From Trichuris trichiura (lineage: Eukaryota > Nematoda > Enoplea > Trichinellida > Trichuridae): DNA of 64,000 bases. Made by a program: the position numbers and the translations under genes. Where the stretch lies: assembly GCA_037903355.1 (NCBI GenBank), contig JBAJFE010000023.1:1-64000 (forward strand), given 5' to 3'. Within the stretch, counting starts at the first letter, position 1; the number at the start of each line of letters is the position of its first letter. Below, piece by piece: positions 48,713-58,782 of the stretch. Below the pieces are notes generated by a model, which saw only the letters and a program-made list of their open reading frames with translations, was not told where the DNA came from and ran no database searches.

Positions 48713-49191
48713 CCACAGGTTCGATAATCTCTTCGTTCAGCAGGTTCTGCCTTTCTTTTCAAAGGAACGCAATGTCTTCTCGCGAGAAGCGACGCGATCT
48801 AGTGGCTATAGGATGACAGTCAGCGGAGAAATGAGCGAACAGCTGAAGAAGGCTTACCATTAAGACGGCTAAACCACAAGTGGCACGGGCCGGTAAGTTC
48901 CCACCGAAGGTCAATGTCAAGCTTTCGTGTACGCGCTGAAAATCTTGACCAAGGATGACGTCAGCAAACAGACTTGGTCGGACCCTTCACGAGCAGCCTA
49001 ACAGTAGCGTGGCCCAAAGCAGAGACAGTGGAAGACCCAGACGCCATCCTTACAGGCACTCGAGAATAACAATTTTTAAGACCGAACGTTTTCACTATGC
49101 GCGAGTGAATAAAGCTTTCAGAGCAATCACTGTCGACCAGACAGAAGATTCGCCGTATGTTCCAGTGACGCACCGATTACAGCTTTTCAGA

Positions 49192-49213
49192 GAGAGAGAG
49201 AGAGAGAGAGAGC
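49192..49213 (+). repeat. (GA)n microsatellite in the retroelement
   Basis: Eleven GA dinucleotides inside the degraded gag-protease junction of the Gypsy remnant. Confidence 0.85.
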
Positions 49214-50207
49214 TTGGGGAGTTAGCGCAGCTGCTCAGCGCAACGGGTCTTTTTGGCCTGGACCGTTTAGGGTGGCGCACAGCGAGACAAGCAACAGAAC
49301 CTGGTTGATCAAGAAGGCAAGCAAAACTCTGGACAACGGGGGCGGAATGGCATACTTTAGCAAAGTGCCCTTTTTTACTGCACTTCCTAAACACAGCTTC
49401 ACGATTCCAGCATGACGCACGTTCGCGCTTGGCGCGTCCACAAAAAAAACAGTGCGTCTTCTTCCTAACAAAGCTGCTAAAGCCGTCGAACTGTCGGTAA
49501 TTATCAGCGACAGCAAACGCTGCAGTCATACTGGCGTCTGTCGACAGGAGATAACTTTCTGAACTCTTTTGTGCGGAATTGAGCACTCGGGCAACGTCTA
49601 ACAATAATGCTAAGTCACCAACTTTACTCTCCAGAAGTCGTTGAGGGATAATTCGTGACTGAACCCCGACACGAAGGCATCAAGCACGAGTTCCTCTTGA
49701 TACTGAGATGCGGATTCGGCTTTGAATTTCCACTCTGCGCTCGTAGGAAATTTTTTTTAACGTGTGCATAGCTTCTTCGTACGAAGTGATTCCCGCGAAG
49801 TAGAAAAAGGTCCTCGGCGACACATGATTTATGAGTAGAACTTTGGCGTCCACGGCCTTCGTTGGCAGGGTAGCGAGAAGTTTTTCAAACGTTGCGCGCC
49901 AATTCCTCTCCAGCACGGCGGAGGGACAATTCGGATCCACATACAGTTTACCCGGCTTCGGTAGACATTCCATGACTTTCAGTTGAGTAAATTGTCACGG
50001 AACCAAACTCTGGTTTCACTCATCCTAAGGGGCAACCACCAACTGATGACAGCACTTAAAAGGCACTAAACATAGCGGAAGTGCGTTAGCTCGGCATTAA
50101 AGAACGATTACAACCAGCGTGCTCAGGTACGATGAGCAATAAGCGACACTGAAGCGGCAGCTGGCATAGTACAGGTACGTACGTAGACCGGCGGGAAGAA
50201 TTTCTAC

Positions 50208-50576
50208 TTAGTCAATACCCGACCTGGTTAATGGTACAGCGCGTTCTAAGGCGTAAGAATGGCGCCATGCGATGGATATGTTGTCGAAACAAACCGTACA
50301 AAAATGAGCACAAACGTGAAGGGCAAAAAAAAACTTCCTCCATACGCGCGGGAAGAAAGAAAAAGCTTGAAAATATAACGAAACGTCGCTAGACGGTAAA
50401 TTATTAGGACAGTTCTGACAGGATGCCTTGAAAATGGTCTGCCGTTTTCTTACTTTTTCCGTATGATCATTTTTCCATTTGTAGTGTCGCGTAAGGTGTT
50501 CCAACATTTGCGGCGGATGCCCGTAAGCATCGGTTTCTACCATAGCGACTACGAAAAAGAATCCGCGTTCTTCCAA
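50208..50576 (-). CDS. Unrecognised 122-codon minus-strand frame
   Basis: Open frame whose first half looks coding (VETDAYGHPPQMLEHLTRHY, then KWKNDHTEK). After that, GTAAGA..CAG-like sites could end an exon near 50453. The second half is Phe-rich and unconvincing. It lies between the 5' side of the Gypsy remnant and the zinc-finger gene, so it might be retroelement leader/LTR sequence or a divergent gene sharing the zinc-finger promoter. No family recognised. Confidence 0.25.
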   Translation of the reverse strand: MEERGFFFVVAMVETDAYGHPPQMLEHLTRHYKWKNDHTEKVRKRQTIFKASCQNCPNNLPSSDVSLYFQAFSFFPRVWRKFFFALHVCAHFCTVCFDNISIAWRHSYALERAVPLTRSGID

Positions 50577-50773
50577 AAACGAGCTACGTTTTGAATCGGG
50601 CCTTTTAGTTCAATAAACTTCGTCAAGAGGAGGCAGCCGGCTGGAAGCATACGAACTTAATTGAAACTATAATTTTTTGCGCTTTTTCAACGCAATTAGT
50701 CTTCAAAATTTGCTATTTTTGCCCAAAAAAGGCATCCATTTAACAAAATAAGCGACGGGATTGAATTTAAGCG

Positions 50774-50790
50774 AACATTTCTTTCTTTAG
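50774..50790 (+). promoter_or_regulatory. Candidate trans-splice acceptor of zinc-finger gene
   Basis: ATTTCTTTCTTTAG ends 10 nt before the ATG at 50801, with no preceding exon in frame. Same arrangement as upstream of PIH1D1. Confidence 0.5.
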
Positions 50791-50800
50791 CAGCGAAACA

Positions 50801-53800
50801 ATGGCTGTACCTGCCAGCATCTGTACTACTGTAGTTTTGTGTTGGCAATTCTAAAAGTTTGCCGTTTTGCGAATTTGGGACTTCTACTTACCGAAAAACA
50901 GTTCAATTAACGATGGAACCAGTTAAAAACTCTGCTGGTTGTCCAACTGCGCTTCATTGTGAACTTTCGTGACCGATAACTTACTTTCAGTGGTCGAACA
51001 AAACGTTAACGCTTTTGACGCTGACCCGGCACAACTGGCTAAACTTTTAACCGGCGCTGAGTCAATGGTTGAATTCAGTGACCGACGTGGCAGTATTGTT
51101 CAAGTAAGAAGAATATTGGCTTGCTTCCGTTGCCATTAGTCAATATTGGCTTTTTAACGTAGATTACGGCGGAGCAACTAAAAGAAGCGGGAGTAACCCT
51201 TGAAGCACTTGAAGGAGCGGAGGTGGTTCAGTTTGAAGAAGTTAATTTGCGTTCGGTTGGCGAAGATCAGCATCTACTCTTCGCTGATGTCGAAGGAGAG
51301 ATACCGCAGTAAGTCGCACCCTGTGCGGTATATGGTGCTTTGACGGGAAAGTACTGCCGCCTTTTGATTAGGCAACAATGCAATTCCTCGACAGAGCGGA
51401 TACCATCTTCCCAGCAGATCGAAGATAGCATACTGTCGAAGCGGGACGATGGGACATTTCTGCCTGTTGTACCGGCATCATCCATTCCAGTCGGCTCTAT
51501 TTTTACCGTTGCACCGAATGGACAAGTGATGACAGAGGAAGAAAAGTTGCGTCTTGCCATTGACAACGTTCGTCGCGCAATTCAGGAAACGGAAAAACGC
51601 AGCGAGGAGATGACAAAGTTCAAACAGGTGTTGGAAACGAGAAATCAGATAATCTGTGCAGCTTTGATTAAAACAGTAAGGTAAGAAGAGCCAATCGTTG
51701 TACCTTCTCTGCTATTCAAAAAGTTAAAGCGCTGAAGGTGAAGCTATGCTGCCCGTATGTCCACCCGACGCACCCGACGTTCCAGTCGCAAATGGTGATT
51801 TTAAAAAGTTCGCTTTTTGGAAAACTTTTTTTGGTTTCACTATTCTTTTAAAGTTATCTTGAAACGTTTTATCACCGAACAGCCGCCCGAAGACGCCACT
51901 GTATTCCGTTTGGGAAGTGGCGAGCAGTGGTACGTACAAGTGGAGAAACTAACCGACCAGGAAAATTTGCTGCCACTTGCAAACACAAGTGTAGACGTTC
52001 AATGGGTGTGCGATAGGTGCGCAAGGCGATTTTCCATCTTCGCGCAGCTTAAACTGCATCTGCAAATCGTCCATCCCTGCGTAGATGCGTATTATTGTCG
52101 TTTCTGCAATCAGGAAAAATTCTTTGTCAATGACAGAAGTTTTAAATCGCATATCCGTACCGCCCATAGAGGTGTGATGGAACGCGAGGCTGCCGAACGG
52201 CGAAGTGAAGTTATTTTTGTCATTTCTTGGGCCCAACTTTTTTCTTTGCTTTTTTTCAGAATTAAACTTGGTTGACGATATCGAAGAGGAGCCCGACTGG
52301 GAGGCCATCTACGCTGAAACGGACCCGGTGTCCATGCATAAATGCACTATTTGCAATTTGGAATTTCCTTCCACTCTGCTAAACAGCATACACGCACAGG
52401 AAGAGCATGGTATCAATGTAGTTAAGGTAATCAAATTTTAAAAGTCTACAATTTAATTTGATTTCCAACAAAATCTTTCTGTCAATGTTATTAGGGAGTT
52501 GTTTTGCAGATGAAGCCGACGGTGCAAACTGCAACTTACTATTACTGTTCGCTTTGCGGCAAAAAGTATTCCGAGCTGCGAATGTATGAAAAGCACACTG
52601 TTGGTCATCGAATGCTCGAACATGGCTACAAGCCATTCACGTGCAAATTCTGCGGCAAAACATTCAAATGGAACGAAAACTTGCTGAAGCATCTTATGTT
52701 GCACGATAATCAAGAATCGGTTAGGTGTCCCGCGTGCTCTCAAACCTTTCCTAACGCTACCCAATTGGACATCCATTATAGGGTAATCAAATGTTGGACG
52801 CCTTTTAAAATATATGCACATTTCCGTCTTCAAAAACATTTACGTTGGAGACGAAAAAGCTGTATATTTATATACTAAAGGCAGTGTATGAAATTAAGCG
52901 GTGTGTAAAGTACGTAGGCAAGTTATGTAATCCGGAAAATCTGTTAGCAGTGCTACGCGTCAAGTAATATTTGATAAACTTTCTAAACTTTCCGTACAAT
53001 GCCTAATTGGAAACCGGCAAAGTACCGAAATAAGCTTTTTCAGCTATGCTCCCGCAATCCTACAGTGGCGACATCTGCAGGACAAAATGCCTTTCTTTTC
53101 TCGCTACTTTGTCTACTACACTTTCCTTATATCTTGGTTTAAGTGTTGGTTAAGACGAAACACATGATAGCCAACAAGGATGCTATAAAAACTGAATGCC
53201 TCGGTCGTAGAACATTGCGGATTGTCGCGTCCCTAAGCCTAAGCTTAGGCTAAGTTATTCCTACAGGGCATAACCGCAACGTACTTCTCCCAGTAGGTGT
53301 CGCTACTGTAGGTCTTCAGTAGCTTAGGTAAGAAGCTCTTAAATGTCTATGCTGTCAAGATGGGATTCACGCTTTGCCCAGTTATGATTTGTCCTTCTAC
53401 GTAATGTCCAGCATATTAAAATAACAATACCATTTCATACTTTGCCTAAAAAGCTGTATGTATAGATGTGCGAATGTCCATTAAAGGCTCGTCACGGAGA
53501 TCTTGGTTATCAGTTTGCTTGCAAGTTTTGTCCGAAGATGTTTCCGGTGAAAGAGGATTTGGCAAAACATGTGCTTATTCATGGTCAATGGCGTTGCAAT
53601 GTCTGCGGCAGAAGATTTACTGACGAGCTGTTCTTGCAACGTCATCAGTTAAAGCATTCGAGTCAGGTTGGGTTTGTAGAAAAGAGAAATAAAATTCGTA
53701 CACGCGATCCGCTTTGCTGGTTTGCAGGACTTCGTATGCGACCTGTGCGGGAAAATATTTTATCGTCCGAGCAACTTGTCTGCCCATAGGAATTTGCACA

Positions 53801-54747
53801 CCGGCGAAAAGCCGTATGCGTGTAAGCTGTGCTCGATGAAGTTCATGTCGCGTTCAAGTTGGAAGATTCACATGAAGTGGCACGATTCGCCGAAGCGATT
53901 CACTTGCGAGACTTGCGGCGCGGCTTTCAAAATGAAGGAGAATTTCGGTAGGCAAACTGTTGTTTTACTTACGTTGCTCCGGCTTGTTTGGTTTTTGTTG
54001 CAGATGTTCACGCGAGAGTACACAAACCACCAAAACCGTTCGGTTGCAACTTGTGTCATCGCTTCTATGAACGAATCGAGGAACTATACGTCCATTCGAC
54101 TGGTCATAAACCAACTGGCAAATATTGTTGTCCGAAATGCAACAAAATCTTTTTCGGCAAAAAGGCATTCCAATCGCATGCTCGATGGCACGAACAGCCG
54201 AAACCATTCGTTTGCGCCCTTTGTGATCAAAGCTTTCCAACAACGCAAAGAATTCAAACTCATATGATATCGCATATTGACCGACCTGAAATATCGTAAG
54301 TGTATGCGCCCTTTACGCTGCAATCCACTGTTAAACAACTGTCGTCATAGGCATCTTATCGTTGCGAAAAATAGCTGCACAGATGAGGTCGTTAAAGTTA
54401 CGTATGTTGAAGCCGGTAAAGAGCCGATTGAATTAGAGGGTCACCAAATGGGAGAGTTAACTCGAAAGATCATTAGCAAAGCGTATGCGGCCGCCCAGAA
54501 AGTCAAAAAGAAAGTCGTACAGCCAGATGGTGCAGCGACCAACCAAGAAGTGATTGAATGCCAAACAAGAACTGAAGAGCCGAATGGTGAGGAAATCAAA
54601 GATGCGGCTGAAAATCGTGTTGCTTGTTCAACTGGTGAGGAAGCTGTAGCAGTGCAAGAACCGCCGGGAGAAAATGTAACCGTTGAAATGGAAGTGGAAA
54701 CTATTAGCGGCACCGACTCTTCGGTATTACCGAAAGAAATGGATTGA
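50801..54747 (+). CDS. C2H2 zinc-finger protein with ~14 fingers, 12 exons
   Basis: Exons 50801-50822, 50991-51103, 51163-51308, 51372-51680, 51730-51794, 51854-52204, 52260-52426, 52510-52782, 53466-53666, 53728-53947, 54004-54295 and 54351-54747 sum to 852 codons in one frame (851 aa). The N-terminal third has no finger: MAVPASI start, a segment around AKLLTGAESMVEF and a helical region (RRAIQETEKRSEEMTKFKQ). Fingers then follow: CDRCARRF, CRFCNQ, CTICNLEF, CSLCGKKY, CKFCGKTF, CPACSQTF, CKFCPKMF, CNVCGRRF, CDLCGKIF, CKLCSMKF, CETCGAAF, CNLCHRFY, CPKCNKIF and CALCDQSF; the eleventh is completed across an intron. The acidic C-terminus (EEAVAVQEPP) lacks fingers. Probable nuclear DNA-binding regulator; TGEKP linkers are rare (HTGEKPY once), and no orthologue is named. 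The intron at 52783-53465 (683 nt) is an outlier. Confidence 0.88.
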
Positions 54748-54808
54748 CCTATAGAACGTTTATTGGAGTACAACCTTTTAAGTAACATCATTATCATCAA
54801 CCCTCTAG

Positions 54809-55106
54809 TCCACGGAACAGCACAGTATGAAAGAAATTTAATTACGTCACCCTTCCTTTTTACGCAAAAGAAAATATAGTAACACTTCGTTGACGTTTTC
54901 TGCCGTCGTAGATAGCAAGTCATTTCCTTCTTATTGTTTTTGGATCCCACAAAAAATAGGATGTATCGACGTCTGCGCAATGACTTATTTGCAATGAAAA
55001 GTACGCGTTCATTTGAAGTTCAAGGAGAGGCATCGATGGAGATGTTAAATAGTATACTAGGGCGGCGGGTAAGCTATATCAATGCAAGAAACAGGTAGGA
55101 GATAGT
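54809..55106 (+). repeat. Inverted repeat, left copy (~298 bp)
   Basis: Reads TCCACGGAACAGCACAGTAT at its left end and AACAGGTAGGAGATAGTA at its right. It is the reverse complement, with only scattered differences (about 5% by eye), of 63702-64000. It begins about 60 nt after the stop codon of the zinc-finger gene, so it may carry that gene's 3' UTR. The copy at the window edge is cut by the window, so the true length may be greater. Confidence 0.9.
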
Positions 55107-55158
55107 ATGTAGGTCAAAGCATAGTAATATGTATGTAGGTCAAAACATAGTAATATGT
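55103..55158 (+). repeat. Two tandem 26-bp units
   Basis: GTATGTAGGTCAAAGCATAG followed by TAATAT, then the same unit again with one change. It lies directly at the inner edge of the left inverted repeat. Confidence 0.8.
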
Positions 55159-56108
55159 ATATGGAATAATTGCTTCACACTCTCATCTGTGGTGAACGCC
55201 GCTTTCAGAAGAAACAGTTTTCACAACATGCGATGACAGAACAATGAAATTACGGTAGATGTTTGTATAAGAATATCATTATCATCATTGAATGATGGAA
55301 ATTCTGGGTCAAGGCGTCACAGAAGTATTGACTGTACGCATTATCAATCTTCTGTCATTCACTAGCATCAGTGAAAGGCATTTTCAGCATTGTTGCTGTT
55401 GTTGTTGCTTTTGATAACATGAACAATTAACTCAGATTGCCAAAGTAAGCTGCCGCCTTCCAGTACATGACATTCACAGAATATGGAGAGCAGCTCAGTT
55501 AGTTTAAAAATTCAAATGATGACAGAATTTCTGAGCACAAAGACGACCTTTAACTAAATCTAAAAATGCTTCTATTTTCTTCACCTTCAAATCTTCTAAT
55601 CAGCCACAAAAGCCAAAAAGTGTTGAATCAAATGAAGTGCTCATCGCTGCGACATACAACCCAGGATTGCACAATCCCATATATGGAAGACAGGAAAGGC
55701 ACTTATAAAAGCTTTTTGCCTTAATGGCAAACGTATACGAGTGGGTACTTTCCATTTCAAAATTTCACCACGCATAAATGTTATGTCAGTTTCGGCAGAA
55801 TATTAAAATTTCAGCTTAGCCAACTATTCGGTGACTGTCTCGCCAATGTGAAAGGCAAACCTGTTTGCTTTGCCCTTTTTAACTCAAAATCATTTGTTGC
55901 ATTGGTATACGAAGAATGAAGAAAGGTCGCTGCGTCTTCCAGAAAAAAAATTTACTATCACTTTTAATATACACGCACAGCAGCACTTAGACAGAGATGA
56001 TACGCCATTTTAAGTAGCAGTGTTTATCAAGAGTACGTACATCTTTGTCCGCGTCTTATTAAATAAAAGAAGTTTTTTACAACCGTTTCTCGTAGCGTGT
56101 ATATTATA
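55159..56108. other. Intergenic DNA
   Basis: No gene recognised in about 0.95 kb; only short unsupported frames. Confidence 0.4.
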
Positions 56109-56642
56109 CTAATTGTCAGTTTCTGGATCATCAGCAGCGCTATTTCCAGGCAATGGTTCATCGCCTCTGTGTTTGCGAACACCTAAAAAGCACCTGCCAA
56201 ATACTGTTGCCAAAAAGTAAAACTTTTAAACGGTTACTTGTTGAAACTGAATTATCCGCAGCATCAGTTGGGCGTGCTGATGGATGCTCGCCTTCTTCCA
56301 AGCTATAAAATTTGAACAGAAACGCTTTGTAGACAACGTTGGGGTCCAGTCAGTATGCGTCTCTCACCTCGTCCCCTCATGCAGAGCTGCTCTCATTCTT
56401 TTGACTTTCTTTTCATACTCAATCAACTCAAGCACTATACGTTTAAGGCGTCTTTTCGTTTCAAGAATTTCCCGACCAGTTACAGCGAAGAGAGTACGCA
56501 ACGATTCTTCATTGTACAAATCTTCTTGTATCGGTAGACCGGGTAAAAGAGAATCAATCGAAGATAGAGTCTCTTGCTCAGCACTTTCCCATTCCGTATG
56601 GCTTTCTAACGCTGTACGAACTACGTCGTCCTTGCTTGACAT
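56109..56642 (-). CDS. Unrecognised 137-aa protein, three exons
   Basis: Exons 56642-56368, 56302-56238 and 56182-56109 join in phase (414 nt, 137 aa). Introns are 65 and 55 nt; donors are GTGAGA and GTAACC, acceptors TATAG and TTTAG. The N-terminal half is helical and likely a short coiled coil (TGREILETKRRLKRIVLELI, then EYEKKVKRMRAAL). The tail is acidic and polar, ending PGNSAADDPETDN. The start is the MSSKDDVV methionine; a CATTCAG acceptor 31 nt upstream could be a trans-splice site, although the frame is open further. No signal peptide or membrane segment. No family is recognised; small coiled-coil subunits of many complexes look like this. Confidence 0.55.
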
Positions 56643-56699
56643 TAGCGCTACTATATTCCGTGGAGCTTCACGCTGAATGACGCAACAAGCCTTACGCAA

Positions 56700-57230
56700 C
56701 TACTTGTACTTTACAGTAGTTTAAAAGTAAGCAGGTAAGGGCATTGTTGTTAACCTGAAGCGCTATTGTCAGTTTGACGCCAGCGTAAGTTGAAGCGATT
56801 GTCTTAGCACAGCCAGTGATAGGCAAACGACGATAATTTTAAGGTCTATGAAAGCAGTAAACAAGAAAGGGATGGTTCAAAGGCAGCGAAACTAAATATC
56901 CCCAAGCGTACGCGTGTGAACCGTAATCGTAACCCCTTTACACTCTGTGGAAATTAAAATTTGGACTTCGCTTTGTGAAAACAGCCTATCCTGGACGTAG
57001 GCTCCTTTCAAAAAAATGTGAGCTCTCTTCTTCTGCCTTCATCGGTAAACATATCGGCACTTTGGTTATGGCGCCACCGTAACTTTCGTGAAGAATGTAT
57101 GCAGCGCTGCGCGAAACAAGGCAGCTAAAATAATCAACCGAGCAAATTTTGCGCTTGAAAAATTTCGTAGCTGCGAAGTGAGCATAAAATTTAGAAAAAG
57201 CTTTGAATAATGTGTTTTTGCAGCGGCAGC
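56700..57230. other. Intergenic DNA between divergent candidates
   Basis: No gene recognised. This ~0.5-kb interval would hold the promoters of the minus-strand 137-aa gene and of the plus-strand histone-like sequence. Confidence 0.35.
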
Positions 57231-57325
57231 TTAAATGAGCTTGCGGATCTCCAAAACACAGTAGTAAATTCTGGTAATTTTGGTTGTTATTTTCGAGTTG
57301 TCCGTTGTTGGCGTGGTGGGTGCAG

Positions 57326-57660
57326 TTAACCGCAGAAGCAGGAAATCATCACGGCGCTCCCGCCGTCGCCGGACATTACGGACGTCGCTTGAAACTGAAC
57401 TGATTCAGAAGGATGTGAAATTGCTGATTTCGAAAGTTGCATTCGAACGTGCTGTTCTTCAAATCACGAAGCGCGTCAAGTAAGGCTTCAATGTGAGATT
57501 TCGTCGTACGGTCACGGAAATACTGCAGACGGCAGCTGAAGACTATTTAACCACTTTGTTGGCAAAGGCGAACCGTGCATGCTTTCACAGGAAGAAGCAA
57601 AAAGTTATCCCGGAAGACATCCACTTAGTCTTTTGTCTTCTTGATGAATACCGAACTTAA
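57326..57660 (+). pseudogene. Histone H3-variant (CENP-A-like) histone fold with one nonsense codon
   Basis: One frame reads as an H3 core: an Arg-rich tail (RRSRKSSRRSRRRR), an alpha-N/alpha-1 region (VKLLISKVAFERAVLQI, matching the H3 pattern ELLIRKLPFQRLVREI), then alpha-2 (TEILQTAAEDYLTTLLAKAN) and alpha-3 (KVIPEDIHLVFCLLDE, matching IMPKDIQLARRI). Between alpha-1 and alpha-2 the loop reads RVK-stop-GFNVRF, two residues longer than canonical H3, as in CENP-A loop 1. The stop is a TAA at 57481-57483. The tail is short and unlike canonical H3, so a centromeric variant is the better guess. A preceding exon was not found; an acceptor-like GGTGCAG ends at 57324. The stop could be real decay, a sequencing error, or a non-nematode-like 18-nt GT..AG interval. 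Confidence 0.6.
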
Positions 57661-57728
57661 GAGACGCTTTGCAGGCTTTCACCCTCCTTTCGTAATGCAT
57701 GTTCCTATGCGCGAAATGAATTCTCTCC

Positions 57729-57814
<86 letters not shown>
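57729..57814 (+). repeat. (ATT)n microsatellite
   Basis: About 28 uninterrupted ATT/TTA triplets, 70 nt downstream of the histone-like stop. The leucine run in the overlapping frame is an artefact. Confidence 0.97.
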
Positions 57815-58257
57815 GCTGATTATTTAAAAAACGTTTACTTAGTAGTGGATTTGGCGCGTCATTGTCTACTTTCGAAAAGCCGAAAGGCGACTGAAAGAGA
57901 TGATCTAAGCGAGAGACGACGTTATGCTCACTTTATCTAGAATGACGCGTGCCTGTTATCTCTTCTTATCAAAGCAATATTTTTCAAACGGCAGCGGAGT
58001 CGATGGAACCGAAACAAAGTGTGATGGGGCAGTTCAGATCTTCAAAGGAAAGCTGACCAAGTGGTAAGGCTATTGGGATTGCCGCAATTTGTTTAAACAG
58101 AAGGTTATCATCCTTTGATGACTCACAGTCTTGTTCGAAATTAGCGATTTAAAAAATAAGACCACATTGATAAGGCCTCTGCGCAAATAGATTCCTTATC
58201 TAGAAAGCGCCGCAAGGCCAAACGTTGCAGCACATTTTCAACCGATTCAGGATTTCA

Positions 58258-58782
58258 ATGATAGACCTAAAGAAGCGGTACAGTTCGACGCGCCTATTTC
58301 ACCGCGTACACTTACATGAGTTCACATCGCGCGTATGCGATTCCTGCCAACGGAGTCTAATCTCTGACTTATCGCTGTTGTCAATGAACAACTTTCTTCC
58401 GTTTCTGAGCAGTCATGTTTCCAACGCTTTCTTTTGGAGGCGTCTTATCTCGGATGCTGAGCTCCGGTGAGTTCATGTTATCTTATAGTGGCCATATCTC
58501 ACGCTGAAACGTTTCCTCAGCGCTTTACGGTTCTACGAGGCACATTTCCATTTGTCTTCAAAGATGTATTTTATCAAACGACTGTCCCCATATGCTAATC
58601 TCCTTTCGGTATATCTCAACATCAGTTATACTTTGCCAGCCGTGTTTCCAACGTTCGGTTTCGTTTTCATGCCATCCTGTCTCTGCATTGGGTACGATGC
58701 GAACTGTTTCCACGTAGAACCTATAAAAGAAATAATAACGTTGTCGTCACGGATCGTGCTGCACAACGGGATTACCCGATAG
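58258..58782 (+). CDS. Candidate 156-aa protein, two exons, unrecognised
   Basis: Exon 58258-58466, a 54-nt intron (CCG/GTGAGT to CCTCAG), and exon 58521-58782 join in frame to 156 aa. An acceptor-like GTTGCAG at 58224-58230, 27 nt before the ATG, could be a trans-splice site. The sequence is Ser/Leu/Phe-rich with two short hydrophobic stretches (YANLLSVYLNISYTLPAVF; FGFVFMPSCLCI). No family recognised. The good donor and matched phases argue for a gene; composition is only moderately coding-like. Confidence 0.35.

Larger units (their letters stand above)
45906..49973 (-). mobile_element. Decayed Ty3/Gypsy LTR retrotransposon (gag-pol)
   Basis: Minus-strand remnants run in Gypsy order. Gag-like frame 49973-49680. 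Two cysteine-knuckle motifs (CFFCGRAKRERASC and CSKKGHFAKVC) near 49440-49350. Aspartic protease 49173-48961, where the usual DTG reads D-S-D within LVDSDCSESFI. Reverse-transcriptase part 47118-46830, with the YxDD site degraded to LDYITV. RNase H 46808-46212, with FEVETDASEVA and then IKNDKILRWR. Integrase core 46091-45906, with FKGPLSG, VMDEYSRFPFAF and a trailing HSDG. Stops and frame changes throughout. The part between protease and RT is split by a mariner. Clear LTRs were not found. A PBS-like region (TGGTTCCGTGACA on the minus strand) lies just upstream of gag at about 49995-50007. Confidence 0.85.

Noticed and set aside
48271..48762. 163-codon minus-strand frame
   Set aside because: Antisense to the mariner transposase, whose catalytic motifs are on the plus strand.
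54441..54980. 179-codon minus-strand frame at the end of the zinc-finger gene
   Set aside because: Its first part is the inverted-repeat flank and the rest is antisense to the last zinc-finger exon.
57480..57500. An 18-nt GT..AG interval that would remove the stop in the histone-like sequence
   Set aside because: It preserves frame, but it is far below the smallest intron size seen elsewhere in the window (about 40 nt).
57641..57940. 99-codon frame with a long leucine run
   Set aside because: The run is the (ATT)n microsatellite read in the TTA frame.
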